In this document: one piece after another, positions 29,201 to 37,888 of the stretch
Layout: each line of letters opens with the position of its first letter
Numbering within the stretch: the stretch's first letter is position 1
From: Glycomyces artemisiae
GTDB taxonomy: Bacteria > Actinomycetota > Actinomycetes > Mycobacteriales > Micromonosporaceae
Assembly (NCBI RefSeq): GCF_003002955.1
Contig: NZ_PVTJ01000005.1
Span: 415,660 to 479,659, forward strand
DNA length: 64,000 nt
Direction of reading: 5' to 3'
Notes under the pieces: model-generated
Seen by the model: the letters and a program-made list of their open reading frames with translations, nothing else
The model's database searches: none
What the model was told of the DNA's origin: nothing
Made by a program: the position numbers and the translations under genes

Positions 29201-31240
29201 GTGGAACTGCATGTTGCGAAGTCCGGGTCCGATACCGCCGAAGGCACCGCCGCGGCGCCCCTGCTCACCATCGGCGCGGCCGCAGCGCTGGCGCAACCCG
29301 GGGACACGGTCATCGTTCACGAAGGCGTGTACCGGGAGTGGGTGAATCCGCCGCGCGGCGGAACGGCCGCCGCGCCGATCACCTACCAGGCCGCGCTCGG
29401 CGCCGACGGCCGCTACGAGCCGGTCACGATCTCCGGCGCCGAGGTGGTCGCCGACTGGCGCCCGCACGCCGGCTCGGCCTGGGTGACGACGGTGCCGAAC
29501 ACCCTGTTCGGGGAGCACCACCCGTACGTCGAGCGCATCGGCGGCGACTGGTTCTTCGACCAGGTCAACACCTGGCACACCGGCGAGGTGTACCTCGACG
29601 GCAAGTCCATGTACGAGTCGCTCACCCTGGCCGGCGTGGAGCGCCCCGCGGCGACCGAGGATTCGTTCGACCAGGCGGGCTCCCTGCTCACGTGGTACTG
29701 CGAGGCGGGCGAGGACACCACGACGATCTGGGCGAACTTCGGCGGCGCCGACCCGGCCGCGCACGAGATCGAGATCAACGCCCGCAAGTTCGTCTTCTGG
29801 CCCGCCGCAACGGGAATCGACTACATCACGGTGCGCGGCCTCACCCTGACCAAGGCCGCCACGCAGTGGGCGCCGCCGACCGCGCTGCAGGAGGGCCTCA
29901 TCGGCCCGCACTGGTCCAAGGGCTGGGTGATCGAGGACAACACGATCACCGACTCGAAGAACGTCGGCGTCTCCCTCGGCAAGGAGGCGAGCACGGGGCA
30001 GAACGAGTGGACGGCGGGAGAGCGGGGCGACAAAGGCGGCACGCAGCGCGAACGCGAGGTGATCCAGCGGGCGCTCGCCCTGCGCGGCCCCGACGCCGGG
30101 GAGCCGCAGCCGTGGCACCGGGACCACGTCGGCTCGCACACGGTGCGCCGCAACACGATCCGCGACTGCGAGCAGGCGGGCGTCGTCGGGCACCTCGGCG
30201 CGGCGTTCTCGACCATCGCCGACAACCACATCTCCCGCATCCACGTGAAACGGCAGTGGCACGGCGCCGAGGTGGCCGGGATCAAGCTGCACGCCGCCAT
30301 CGACACCGTGATCAGCGGCAACACCATCCACCACACGCACCGGGCCCTGTGGCTCGACTGGCAGGCCCAGGGGACCCTGGTGCGGCGCAACACCTTCTAC
30401 GCCTCCACCGCCGAGGACTTCATGGTCGAGGTCTGCCACGGCCCGTACCTCGTGGACTCGAACCTGTTCCTCTCGCCGTGGTCGGTCAAGGACATGGCCA
30501 CCGGCGGCGCCTACGTGCACAACTACTTCGCGGGCCGCATCGCGAACTGCACCGAGCACCAGCGGTACACCCCGTACCACCTCCCGCACTCCACGGCCGT
30601 CTACGGCGTCTCGAACATCCTCGGCGGCGACGACCGGTTCTTCAACAACGTCTTCGTCGGCGACGGCGACGGCGACGGCGACGGCGGCGGCCGCGCCGAG
30701 CCGGAGACCGGGTCCGAACCGGTCCTCGCGAGCTTCTGGTCCGGCGCGATCGACATCGACGGCGTGCCCGGCCAGGCCGCCTTCGTGCCGACCCCGGTGG
30801 GGACCTCGCAGTACGACGCGTACCCGACGCCGGGGGAGTACCCGAACGAGCGCGGGAGCGCGCTGGCCGGTCCGCGCCTCCCGGTCCGGATCGAGGGCAA
30901 CCTGTACGCGGACGGCGCCGAGCCGTTCCGCGCGGAGCCCTCCCCGCTCGTGGTCAAGACCGCGCCGGTGCGCGTGGAAGTCCACGACGCCGCCGCGGGC
31001 ACCGTCCGCATCGAGATCATCGAGCCCGCGGCCCTCGCCGCCGTGGCCGCCGTGACGACCGAGCGCCTCGGGATCAGCTACCAGGCCGAAATGGGCTACA
31101 CCCACCCCGACGGATCCGATCTGGACCTGAGTGAGGACTTCACCGGCCGCCCGCGCGACGAGGCCGTGCCCGGCCCGTTCGCGGCGTCGGCTCCCGGCAC
31201 CCTGATCCTCACCGCGCCGGGCCCGGACCGCCGGAGCTGA
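29201..31240 (+). CDS. GH120 beta-xylosidase
   Basis: The 679-aa protein opens with ELHVAKSGSDTAEGTAAAP and VIVHEGVYREWVNPP, typical of GH120 enzymes such as XylC, and folds as a right-handed beta-helix. The catalytic candidates are D386 in LWLDWQAQG (nucleophile) and E410 in DFMVEVCHGP (acid/base), spaced as in XylC. There is no signal peptide, so it cleaves imported xylo-oligosaccharides. I chose GTG 29201 because family similarity starts there; an ATG at 29153 would add 16 unrelated residues. A glycine-aspartate repeat near residue 488 forms an odd low-complexity loop. The gene ends at a strong hairpin shared with the convergent GH5 gene. Confidence 0.87.
   Translation: MELHVAKSGSDTAEGTAAAPLLTIGAAAALAQPGDTVIVHEGVYREWVNPPRGGTAAAPITYQAALGADGRYEPVTISGAEVVADWRPHAGSAWVTTVPNTLFGEHHPYVERIGGDWFFDQVNTWHTGEVYLDGKSMYESLTLAGVERPAATEDSFDQAGSLLTWYCEAGEDTTTIWANFGGADPAAHEIEINARKFVFWPAATGIDYITVRGLTLTKAATQWAPPTALQEGLIGPHWSKGWVIEDNTITDSKNVGVSLGKEASTGQNEWTAGERGDKGGTQREREVIQRALALRGPDAGEPQPWHRDHVGSHTVRRNTIRDCEQAGVVGHLGAAFSTIADNHISRIHVKRQWHGAEVAGIKLHAAIDTVISGNTIHHTHRALWLDWQAQGTLVRRNTFYASTAEDFMVEVCHGPYLVDSNLFLSPWSVKDMATGGAYVHNYFAGRIANCTEHQRYTPYHLPHSTAVYGVSNILGGDDRFFNNVFVGDGDGDGDGGGRAEPETGSEPVLASFWSGAIDIDGVPGQAAFVPTPVGTSQYDAYPTPGEYPNERGSALAGPRLPVRIEGNLYADGAEPFRAEPSPLVVKTAPVRVEVHDAAAGTVRIEIIEPAALAAVAAVTTERLGISYQAEMGYTHPDGSDLDLSEDFTGRPRDEAVPGPFAASAPGTLILTAPGPDRRS
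30659..30682 (+). repeat. Four tandem GGCGAC hexamers inside the GH120 gene
   Basis: Four perfect copies of GGCGAC encode a Gly-Asp run before a glycine stretch. The unit keeps the reading frame, so copy-number change would alter only loop length. The acidic loop might bind calcium. Confidence 0.7.
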
Positions 31241-31251
31241 ACGCGAACCGC

Positions 31252-31289
31252 GCCCGCCGGGCCGGAGCGGCGGCTCCGGCCCGGCGGGC
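31252..31289. terminator. Bidirectional hairpin terminator between GH120 and GH5 genes
   Basis: A perfect 17-bp stem (arms 31252-31268 and 31273-31289) closes a GGCG tetraloop 12 bases after the GH120 stop and 30 bases from the end of the convergent GH5 gene. Confidence 0.85.
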
Positions 31290-31318
31290 GTCCTGATGGA
31301 GAGGAAGCGGTGCGGCCG

Positions 31319-33376
31319 CTACGAGGCCGTCCCGGTCACCGTGCCGCCGTTCTTGACGACGGTGTAGTCGACCGAGTCGCCTCCCCAGAAGTGGTAGGTG
31401 ATCGTGACGGGTTCGCCGTCCCTGATCGCGTTCACGAACGCCTCCGGAACGGTGATCGTGCCGCCGCTGTAGTTCGGCAGCCAGCTCACGTTGGACTCCT
31501 GGTACGGCGTCCAGGAGGCGGGGCCGGCGTTGGAGCCGTCCGCGTAGTGAGCCTCCATCTGCTCGATGTGGTCGCCCTTGAACTGGGTCGGGATGACGAG
31601 CGAGGTCGTCCCGGTCGCGTCCGAGAGGACGGGCTGGTCGAAGGAGACGATGTTGATGCGCCACGGGACGCCCGCGGAGAAGCGGGCCTCGATCGTCGCG
31701 TTCGTGCCGTAGGCGCGGTCCCCGGCGAGGCGGGTGAGCGTCGCGGCCTTGACGGTGAGCGTGTCGCCCGAGAGCGTGTAGTCGGTGCCCTCGACGAGCT
31801 GCGCGTCCCCGTCCCACAGGCCCTCGAATTCGAGGCCGTTGCGGTTCAGCGTCTGCGACACGTCGCCGATGGTCCCGGCCTTCTCCAGGTAGATCCGGTC
31901 GAACGAGGTCGAACCCGAACGGGTCGTCCAGCTGGACGAGATCCGGTCGAAGAGGTACTGGTCGCGCCACTGGAGGGTGTTGCGGTTGAGGAACTGCCCG
32001 GCGTCCCAGATCATCGTCGTGAAGTGGTACTGACGGGCCTGGAACTGCAAGTCCTCGAAGAACTTCAGCATCTCCCCGTACTCGACCACCTCGGGGCCGG
32101 TGTAGCCGTAGTTCAGGATCGCCCACTCGCCCACGATGACCGGGATGCCGTTCGCCGTGAAGGTGTCGTGCGTCCGCTGGAAGGAGCCCGCGAGGTCCGC
32201 CTGGGACTGCGCCTCGTAGGTCGGGAACCCGGCGACGTTCACCGAGAACGGCCAGAACCCGTAGTAGTGGATCGTCGCGGCGACCATGTCGTCGTCCAGG
32301 CTGTCGATCATGGCCTTGACCGGGTCGAGCCGCTCCTGCGCGGCGTTGGTGTTCAGCGTCGGCAGGACCAGGAGGCGATCGGCGTTGTTCCCGCCCGAGC
32401 CCCGCACGATGTCGTAGAAGGCGCGGTTGAGCTCCTCGTTGTACGGGTCGCCCGCGTCGCCCTCCTTGCCGACGAACTGCGGTTCGTTGTTGCTCTCGAA
32501 CGAGAGCCCGTCGGGGTAGTCCTTGAAGCGCTCGGCGATCTGCGTCCACATCGCCTCGAACTTCGCCATCACGTTGTCGTGGTCGTTCGGCAGCTCGTCG
32601 AGCCACATCCACGAGTCGTGGTGGAGGTTGATCATGACCTGGAGGTCGTTCTCCAAGGCCCAGTCCACGACCTGCGCGACCCGCTCCATGCGCTCGGGCG
32701 CGATCGTGTAATCCGGTGCGGGGCCGGTGAACTCGTCCCAGGTGACGGGCAGGCGGATCGAGTTGTAGCCCTCGGCCTTGTACGTCTGGAGCAGTTCCTC
32801 GGTGATCATCGGGTTGCCCCAGGCGGTCTCGCCGCCCAGCGCGTCGAGCGTGTTGCCGATGTTCGTGCTCGGCTCCATGGCCGCGACCTGCTCGGTGGCG
32901 TTGTCCCACTCCTGCGGGCCGCCGGTGGGCGTCTCGGTGGGCTCGCCGGTGGTGCCGTCGCAGAGGCGGCCGTTGAGGCGGAACCCGGTCGGGTCGGTGT
33001 TCTCGCCGGACCAGGAGCCGGTGAACCCGAACGAGGCGGAGTCGCCGGTGGCGATCTTCGCGTTGTAGCCGTAGCTCTCGGCCTCGGCGGTCTCGCCCGA
33101 GGCGGTGTGCTTCGCGTTCCACATGCTCGTGACGCGCTGGCCGTCGGGCCAGTCCCATTCGAGGCTCCAGCCGTCGACCGGGTCGCCGAGGTTGGTGACC
33201 TGGACGTCGGCGATGAAGCCGCCCGGCCACTCGCCGGTGACCTCGTAGTCGACTTCGCAGCCTTGGGCGGCCTGGGCGCTGACCGCGCCGAAGAGGCCGG
33301 CGGTCATCGCGGCGACGGCGGCGGTGGCGATCGCGCCGAGGCGCCGTCGCCGCCGGTGGACAGTGGTTGGACTCAT
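31319..33376 (-). CDS. Secreted CBM2-GH5-CBM_X2-CBM46 endo-glucanase/xyloglucanase
   Basis: This 685-aa enzyme has a basic signal peptide (HRRRRRLGAIATAAVAAMTAGLFGAVSAQA). Residues about 38-140 are a CBM2 with paired cysteines (GCEVDYEV and GRLCDG) and surface tryptophans. A TPTG linker leads to a GH5 barrel with acid/base E298 (FESNNEPQ) and nucleophile E417 (VIVGEWAI). It is followed by an immunoglobulin-like CBM_X2 domain (about 480-570) and a CBM46-like domain to the end. This order resembles GH5 subfamily 4 glucanases active on beta-glucan or xyloglucan. AAGGAG precedes the ATG at 33376. It is convergent with the GH120 gene and has its own promoter. Confidence 0.9.
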   Translation of the reverse strand: MSPTTVHRRRRRLGAIATAAVAAMTAGLFGAVSAQAAQGCEVDYEVTGEWPGGFIADVQVTNLGDPVDGWSLEWDWPDGQRVTSMWNAKHTASGETAEAESYGYNAKIATGDSASFGFTGSWSGENTDPTGFRLNGRLCDGTTGEPTETPTGGPQEWDNATEQVAAMEPSTNIGNTLDALGGETAWGNPMITEELLQTYKAEGYNSIRLPVTWDEFTGPAPDYTIAPERMERVAQVVDWALENDLQVMINLHHDSWMWLDELPNDHDNVMAKFEAMWTQIAERFKDYPDGLSFESNNEPQFVGKEGDAGDPYNEELNRAFYDIVRGSGGNNADRLLVLPTLNTNAAQERLDPVKAMIDSLDDDMVAATIHYYGFWPFSVNVAGFPTYEAQSQADLAGSFQRTHDTFTANGIPVIVGEWAILNYGYTGPEVVEYGEMLKFFEDLQFQARQYHFTTMIWDAGQFLNRNTLQWRDQYLFDRISSSWTTRSGSTSFDRIYLEKAGTIGDVSQTLNRNGLEFEGLWDGDAQLVEGTDYTLSGDTLTVKAATLTRLAGDRAYGTNATIEARFSAGVPWRINIVSFDQPVLSDATGTTSLVIPTQFKGDHIEQMEAHYADGSNAGPASWTPYQESNVSWLPNYSGGTITVPEAFVNAIRDGEPVTITYHFWGGDSVDYTVVKNGGTVTGTAS

Positions 33377-33461
33377 GTCGAGACTCCTTGCCGGGAGGGG
33401 GAAATCGTGTGGGGCCAGGGGTCGGTGGCATCGAGATATGCAGATGTAGGCCCGCCGAAGC

Positions 33462-33491
33462 ACCGTACGCGGATTCCGTCGACTTTGTCAA
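33462..33491 (-). promoter_or_regulatory. Promoter of the GH5 gene
   Basis: On the minus strand TTGACA (33486-33491) and TACGGT (33462-33467) are 18 bp apart, about 85 bp before the ATG at 33376. I see no classic cellobiose-repressor palindrome (TGGGAGCGCTCCCA) nearby. Confidence 0.6.
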
Positions 33492-33552
33492 CCAGTGAAA
33501 CTAAGGAAAGCGATGTCCCGGGACCTGTGCACAAGTTTGTTGCCGGGGCTCA

Positions 33553-33885
33553 TTAAGTACGCGGGGCGTACATGATGACGGCGACGCCGACGAGGCAGAC
33601 GGCGGCGCCGATGACGTCCCACCGGTCGGGGCGGAAGCCGTCGGCGACCATGCCCCAGGCGAGGGACCCGGCGACGAAGACCCCGCCGTACGCGGCGAGG
33701 ACGCGCCCGAAGTTCGGGTCGGGCTGGAAGGCGGCCACGAACCCGTAGGCGCCCAGGGCGACCACGCCCGCGGCGATCCACAGGACCCCCTTGTGCTCGC
33801 GCAGCCCCTGCCAGACGAGCCAGGCGCCGCCGATCTCGGCGAGCGCGGCGAGCAGGAACAGACTGATCGAGCGGGCGGTGTCCAT
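33553..33885 (-). CDS. YnfA/UPF0060 small membrane protein
   Basis: This 110-aa protein is almost all membrane: four helices, including [20 protein letters not shown] and [19 protein letters not shown], match the UPF0060/YnfA family, which resembles small multidrug-resistance transporters. The role is unproven. The -10-like TAGGTT (minus strand, 33893-33898) lies seven bases before the ATG, so the transcript is probably leaderless. Confidence 0.88.
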   Translation of the reverse strand: MDTARSISLFLLAALAEIGGAWLVWQGLREHKGVLWIAAGVVALGAYGFVAAFQPDPNFGRVLAAYGGVFVAGSLAWGMVADGFRPDRWDVIGAAVCLVGVAVIMYAPRT

Positions 33886-33946
33886 GCGCGCGAACCTACC
33901 AGGGCCGACGCGCCGCGGACGCGTACGTCGCGCCGTCGGGCCGGTG

Positions 33947-34594
33947 CTACCCCTGCCGGATGCGGACGCAGCAGCGGCCGGGGCCCGGGGCGAGTTCGAC
34001 GCGGTCGGGATCGGCGGCGGCCGCGGCGAGGACGCCGCGCAGATAGGGCACGTTCAGGCCGCAGACCAGCGCGGCCTCCTGCCGGGCCAGCCGGTGGAAC
34101 GGGCAGTTGGCCAGCTCGATGTCCTCCTCCTGGGTGGTCCGCGGCTCGTACCCGCAGTCCGCCAGGGCCGCGAGGAGCCCGGCGGAACCGTCGACGGCGC
34201 GGCCGCGGCGTTCGGCGGCGGCGTGCAGGACCTGTTGCAGGGCTTCGGTATCAGAGGCGGTGACGGCGTCGGCGAGGATCTCGGCGAGCAGCGCGTAGTC
34301 GCGGGGCGGGATCGAGACCGAGACTTCCTCCCGCGCGGGGCGGTACTGCTTGGCGGGCCGCCCGGCGCCGGGGCCCCCGCGGCCTTCGGGGCGGGCGTAG
34401 CCGACCGCGAGCAGGCCCGCGTCGACGAGCCGGTCGAGGTGGTACGCGGCGAGCGTGCGGCTGATCGAGGCCGCGGCGGCCACCTCGTCCCGGCGGACCG
34501 GGGCGGTCTGCGCCGCGACGTAGTCGAAGACCCGGCGCCGCACCGGGTTCGCGAGCGCCTCGGGATGCCACGCCTGGTCGGGGGCCTGGTTCAT
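33947..34594 (-). CDS. ArsR-like winged-helix regulator with C-terminal cysteine cluster
   Basis: The 215-aa protein has a winged helix at residues 10-65 ([34 protein letters not shown]) and a KQYRP wing. The C-terminal half contains C147, C164 (NCPFHRLA), C178 (VCGLN) and C208-C209 (GRCCVRIRQ), a layout like SufR-type iron-sulfur or thiol/metal sensors. TAGAGT on the minus strand lies eight bases before the ATG at 34594, so the start is likely leaderless. It is divergent from a GTP cyclohydrolase I gene, with a 26-bp inverted repeat between them. It probably represses that gene in response to metal, Fe-S or redox state; the signal is inferred. Confidence 0.8.
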   Translation of the reverse strand: MNQAPDQAWHPEALANPVRRRVFDYVAAQTAPVRRDEVAAAASISRTLAAYHLDRLVDAGLLAVGYARPEGRGGPGAGRPAKQYRPAREEVSVSIPPRDYALLAEILADAVTASDTEALQQVLHAAAERRGRAVDGSAGLLAALADCGYEPRTTQEEDIELANCPFHRLARQEAALVCGLNVPYLRGVLAAAAADPDRVELAPGPGRCCVRIRQG

Positions 34595-34634
34595 ATGGCG
34601 GGACTCTACCACCAATGAATCTTGACAAACAGGC

Positions 34635-34647
34635 GTCGGCTGCCGAC
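34635..34647. promoter_or_regulatory. Second inverted repeat in the folE promoter
   Basis: GTCGGC and GCCGAC form a perfect 6-bp repeat around one T. It lies just downstream of TTGACA (34622-34627) and inside the presumed promoter spacer. Confidence 0.45.
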
Positions 34648-34648
34648 A

Positions 34649-34674
34649 CTAAAAACAATTCTGATTGTCTTTAG
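34649..34674. promoter_or_regulatory. 26-bp inverted-repeat operator before folE
   Basis: Arms CTAAAAACAAT (34649-34659) and ATTGTCTTTAG (34664-34674) match at 10 of 11 positions around TCTG. The site lies between the probable promoter and the AGAAGGAG ribosome site, and is strikingly AT-rich. It is the best candidate target of the divergent cysteine-cluster regulator. Confidence 0.7.
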
Positions 34675-34686
34675 AAGGAGACCCGC

Positions 34687-35289
34687 ATGTCGACGACCGC
34701 AGCGCCCCGCCCGGAGTTCCGCGACCGGGAAGGGGCCGTCGAGCCCGACCTGGTCGCGGCGGAGGCCGCCGCGGCCGCCTTCCTCAAGGCGCTCGGCATG
34801 GACCACGACTCCGAGCACCTGCGGGCCACGCCCGGGCGGATGGCCCGGGCCTGGGCCGAGATGCTGACGCCGCGCCCGTTCAACCTCACCACGTTCCCCA
34901 ACGAGGAGGGCTACGACGAGCTCGTGCTCGCCCGCGGCATCCCGTTCCGGTCGATCTGCGAGCACCACCTGCTGCCGTTCACCGGCCACGCCTGCGTGGG
35001 CTACCTGCCCGGTGAGCGGGTCCTCGGCCTCTCCAAGCTCGCCCGCGTCGTGGAGCACTTCGCGTGCCGGCCGCAGACGCAGGAGCGTCTGACGAAGCAG
35101 ACCGCGGACTGGCTCCAGGCGCAGTTGGGCGCCAAGGCGGTCGGCGTCGTCCTCAAGGCCGAGCACTCGTGCATGACGCTGCGCGGCGCGCTGGCGACCG
35201 GTTCGAGCACGGTGACCTCGACCCTGCTCGGCACGCTCCGCACCGATCCCAGCTCCCGTCAGGAGTTCCTGGCGCTCGCCGGTTTCTGA
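34687..35289 (+). CDS. folE: GTP cyclohydrolase I
   Basis: The 200-aa enzyme converts GTP to 7,8-dihydroneopterin triphosphate. Zinc ligands C91 and H94 in SICEHHLLPF and C162 in EHSCMTLRG have the exact 71-residue spacing of the E. coli enzyme. The segment GYLPGERVLGLSKLARVVEHFACRPQTQERLT is diagnostic. An AGAAGGAG site precedes the ATG. It is not in a folate operon: neighbours are a regulator and a DUF1801 gene. It may therefore be a specialised or second copy expressed under particular metal or redox conditions, for folate, pterin or deazapurine synthesis. Confidence 0.93.
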   Translation: MSTTAAPRPEFRDREGAVEPDLVAAEAAAAAFLKALGMDHDSEHLRATPGRMARAWAEMLTPRPFNLTTFPNEEGYDELVLARGIPFRSICEHHLLPFTGHACVGYLPGERVLGLSKLARVVEHFACRPQTQERLTKQTADWLQAQLGAKAVGVVLKAEHSCMTLRGALATGSSTVTSTLLGTLRTDPSSRQEFLALAGF

Positions 35290-35305
35290 CCGCGCGTCCG
35301 TCGGG

Positions 35306-35322
35306 GCGCGGCCGGGCCGCGC
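35306..35322. terminator. Hairpin between folE and the DUF1801 gene
   Basis: GCGCGGC and GCCGCGC form a 7-bp stem with a 3-nt loop 17 bases after the folE stop, between convergent genes. Confidence 0.5.
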
Positions 35323-35343
35323 GGCCTGAAGTCGAGCGGCCCG

Positions 35344-35796
35344 TCAGCCTGCGGCCTGGGCGACCAGGGCCGCGATCCGCTTCTCGACGGCGGGGGTGAT
35401 GTCGGTGAGGGCGAAGGCGGTCGGCCACATGTCGCCGTCGTCGAGGGCGGCAGAGTCGTTGAAGCCGAGGGTGGCGTAGCGGGCCTTGAACTTCTGGGCG
35501 CTCTGGAAGAAGCACACGACCTTGCCGTCCCTGGCGTACGCGGGCATGCCGTACCAGGTCTTGGGGGTGAGATCGGGCGCGTTGGCGGTGACGATCTCGT
35601 GGATCCGCTCGGCGAGGACGCGGTCGGGGCCCTCCATCTCGGCGATCTTCGCGAGGACGTCGGCCGTGCCGTCGGCCTTCGTCGCGCGCTTGCCGCGGCG
35701 CTGCTCCCTCTTCAGCTCCTCGGCGTGCTCCTTCATCGCCGAACGCTCCTCGTCGGTGAAGGCGACGGAGGTCTTGGCGGTCTGCTTCGCGGTCAT
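35344..35796 (-). CDS. DUF1801 (YdhG-like) protein
   Basis: This 150-aa soluble protein has a charged N-terminal part (FTDEERSAMKEHAEELKREQRRGKR) and the DUF1801 core (TWYGMPAYARDGKVVCFFQSAQKFKARYATLGFND). Relatives fold like the iron chaperone frataxin/Fra, but the function is not established. GAAGGAG lies six bases before the ATG at 35796, which I prefer to the adjacent upstream GTG. Confidence 0.85.
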   Translation of the reverse strand: MTAKQTAKTSVAFTDEERSAMKEHAEELKREQRRGKRATKADGTADVLAKIAEMEGPDRVLAERIHEIVTANAPDLTPKTWYGMPAYARDGKVVCFFQSAQKFKARYATLGFNDSAALDDGDMWPTAFALTDITPAVEKRIAALVAQAAG

Positions 35797-35883
35797 CACG
35801 GGCTCCTTCGATGTCGTTTCCCTGACGCCCTCGATGCTAGTTTTCCCAGCTGAGCCGTGCTTCTCGATTCCTGATCGATCGGT

Positions 35884-37074
35884 TCAGCCGCGCGCCAGCC
35901 TGCGGAAGGCGAGCTCGGCGAGGAGCGCGGCGCCGTCGGCGAGGACGGCGTCGTCGAACGCGGCGCGGGGCGAGTGGTTCGAGGCGGCCTCGCGGAAGTC
36001 GTCCTTCACGGTCGCGCCGAGGAACAGGTAGCTGCCGGGCACCTGCTCCAGCACCCGCGAGAAGTCCTCGGAACCGGTGACGGGATCGGTCATCTCGACG
36101 TACCGTTCCGCGCCGAACAGGTCGCGCACCGTCTCGGCGACGAACGCGGCCTCGGCGGGGTCGTTGACCGTGGCCGGGTCCTCGCGCACGAACCGCACTT
36201 CGGCGGTGAGGCCGTGCGCGGCGGCGATGCCCTCCGCGAGCCGCACCGACTCGTGCTCCACCCGCGCGAGCGCCTCCTCCGAGAACGTGCGGACGCTGGC
36301 CTCGAACACCGCGCTGTCGGGGATGATGTTGTGCCGGGTCCCGGCGTGGAACGTGCCCACGGTGAGCACGACCGGGTCGAACACCGAGAACCGGCGGGTG
36401 ACGAGCGTCTGGAGCGCCGTCACGATCTCGGCCGCGGCCGGGATCGGGTCGAGCGCGGTGTGCGGGCGGGAGCCGTGCCCGCCGGCGCCGACCACCTTCA
36501 CCGTGAGCGCCGAGATCGCCGCCATCATCGGTCCGGGCTTCGTGGTGAACACGCCGCGCGGCAGCCGGTCCGACATCACGTGGAGGCCGTACGCCGCGTC
36601 CGCTCTGCGGCCCGCGGCGTCGAGCACGCCTTCGGCGATCATGTGCCCGGCGCCGTCGCCGCTCTCCTCGCCCGGCTGGAACATGAAGACGACGTCGCCG
36701 TGCAGCTCGTCCCGGTGCGCCGCAAGCAGTTTCGCGGCGCCGACGAGGCCCGCGGTGTGGAGGTCGTGGCCGCAGGCGTGCATGGTGCCGACGAGCTGGG
36801 AGATGTAGTCGGCGTCGTTCTCCTCGACGACGGGGAGCGCGTCCATGTCGCCGCGCAGCAGCACGACCGGGCCCGGCCCGCCGCCGCGCAGGACCGCGGT
36901 CACCGAGGTCGCGGCCTTGCCGAGGGTGATCTCCAGCGGCAGCCCGTCGAGCGCGGCGATCACCGCCGCCTGCGTCCCGGGCAGGTCGAGCCCGACCTCC
37001 GGGTACCGGTGCAGCTCGCGGCGCAGCGCGACGAGCTCGTCCTCGATGGCGGCAGCCTGACTCCGGAAATCCAT
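35884..37074 (-). CDS. M20D-family amidohydrolase
   Basis: This 396-aa cytoplasmic metallopeptidase belongs to the IAA-amino acid hydrolase/hippuricase type. It has ALRRELHRYPEVGLDLPGTQ, a metal-binding MHACGHDLHTA, QPGEESGDGAGHMI, GGHGSRPHTALDPI and GSEDFSRVLEQVPGSYLFLG. It hydrolyses N-acyl amino acids or similar amides. AGGAG five bases before the ATG at 37074 supports that start over a longer in-frame extension. The neighbouring genes do not indicate the substrate. Confidence 0.9.
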   Translation of the reverse strand: MDFRSQAAAIEDELVALRRELHRYPEVGLDLPGTQAAVIAALDGLPLEITLGKAATSVTAVLRGGGPGPVVLLRGDMDALPVVEENDADYISQLVGTMHACGHDLHTAGLVGAAKLLAAHRDELHGDVVFMFQPGEESGDGAGHMIAEGVLDAAGRRADAAYGLHVMSDRLPRGVFTTKPGPMMAAISALTVKVVGAGGHGSRPHTALDPIPAAAEIVTALQTLVTRRFSVFDPVVLTVGTFHAGTRHNIIPDSAVFEASVRTFSEEALARVEHESVRLAEGIAAAHGLTAEVRFVREDPATVNDPAEAAFVAETVRDLFGAERYVEMTDPVTGSEDFSRVLEQVPGSYLFLGATVKDDFREAASNHSPRAAFDDAVLADGAALLAELAFRRLARG

Positions 37075-37165
37075 GTCCGCTCCTGAACGCTCTCCACTGG
37101 CCGGTCGGCTAGTGCTCATGGCAGACGCAATACTGCCACGGCCGCACAGGAGCCGGACCGGCCGC

Positions 37166-37813
37166 TCAGCCGATCGAACGCGCGAGCGCGGCCAGGCGAG
37201 CCGCGGCGGCGCGCCGATCGGCCGCGAAGGCCGGCCGCTCGTGCGACAGCGCCGCAACGGAAGTCGAGAGGGTCCGGTCGACCGTCACGACGGCGACCTC
37301 CATGCCGAACTCCTCGCCGAGGATCAGCCGGAGCGGCGGGACCGCGTGGTCGCGGTGCTCGTTCACGGTCCCGGACCCGTGGACGGTGCCCCGCGTGGCC
37401 ACGATGACGGCGCTGCGGCCGCGCAGCGGCCGGGTGTCCCGGTCGTCCGCGGACGTGAGGCCCCGCACGTGGACCTGGTCGATCCAGGCCTTCAGCGTCG
37501 AGGGCATCGCGTAGTTGTACATGGGCGCGCCGATCAGCAGCGCGTCCGCGCTCAGCAGCTCGTCGACGAGCGCCTGCTGCGTCCGGGCCGCCTCGCGGTA
37601 CGACTCCTCCTCCGCGGGTTCCTCGCGAAGTGCTGGGGACCAGTGCAGACCGGCGTGCGCGAGGTGCGGCACCGGGTCGGTCCGCAGGTCGCGTTCGACG
37701 ACGTCGTACGCCTCGCCGCGGCTGCGCCAGGCGTCCGCGAAGACGCCGGTGAGGTCGCGTGAGACGGACCCGTCCGCTTCATAGGACGAGTCGATGCGCA
37801 GGAGCCGGGGCAT
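37166..37813 (-). CDS. FMN-dependent NAD(P)H oxidoreductase (AzoR-like flavodoxin fold)
   Basis: The 215-aa protein has the flavodoxin-like segments LLRIDSSYEADGSVSRDL and LIGAPMYNYAMPSTLKAWIDQVHVRGLT, which bind FMN in AzoR-type azo/quinone reductases. VIVATRGTVHGSG continues the fold. These enzymes carry out two-electron reduction of quinones or azo dyes. TACGCT on the minus strand, six bases before the ATG, suggests a leaderless transcript. Confidence 0.87.
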   Translation of the reverse strand: MPRLLRIDSSYEADGSVSRDLTGVFADAWRSRGEAYDVVERDLRTDPVPHLAHAGLHWSPALREEPAEEESYREAARTQQALVDELLSADALLIGAPMYNYAMPSTLKAWIDQVHVRGLTSADDRDTRPLRGRSAVIVATRGTVHGSGTVNEHRDHAVPPLRLILGEEFGMEVAVVTVDRTLSTSVAALSHERPAFAADRRAAAARLAALARSIG

Positions 37814-37888
37814 CGGGACAGCGTAGCCGTGGGGCCGACCGGGGCCGATGCCGTCGCTCGAAGACTCCGGCTCCTGCTCGGCCCGTCG

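Noticed and set aside
25577..31105. A minus-strand frame open for 1842 codons across the GH2, GH127 and GH120 genes
   Set aside because: Its protein is an arginine/glycine/valine-rich shadow with no motif, whereas the plus strand encodes three intact enzymes with catalytic residues. High GC makes such antisense frames common.
31240..33560. A CebR-type cellobiose operator near the GH5 gene
   Set aside because: No TGGGAGCGCTCCCA-like palindrome is present in the upstream region.
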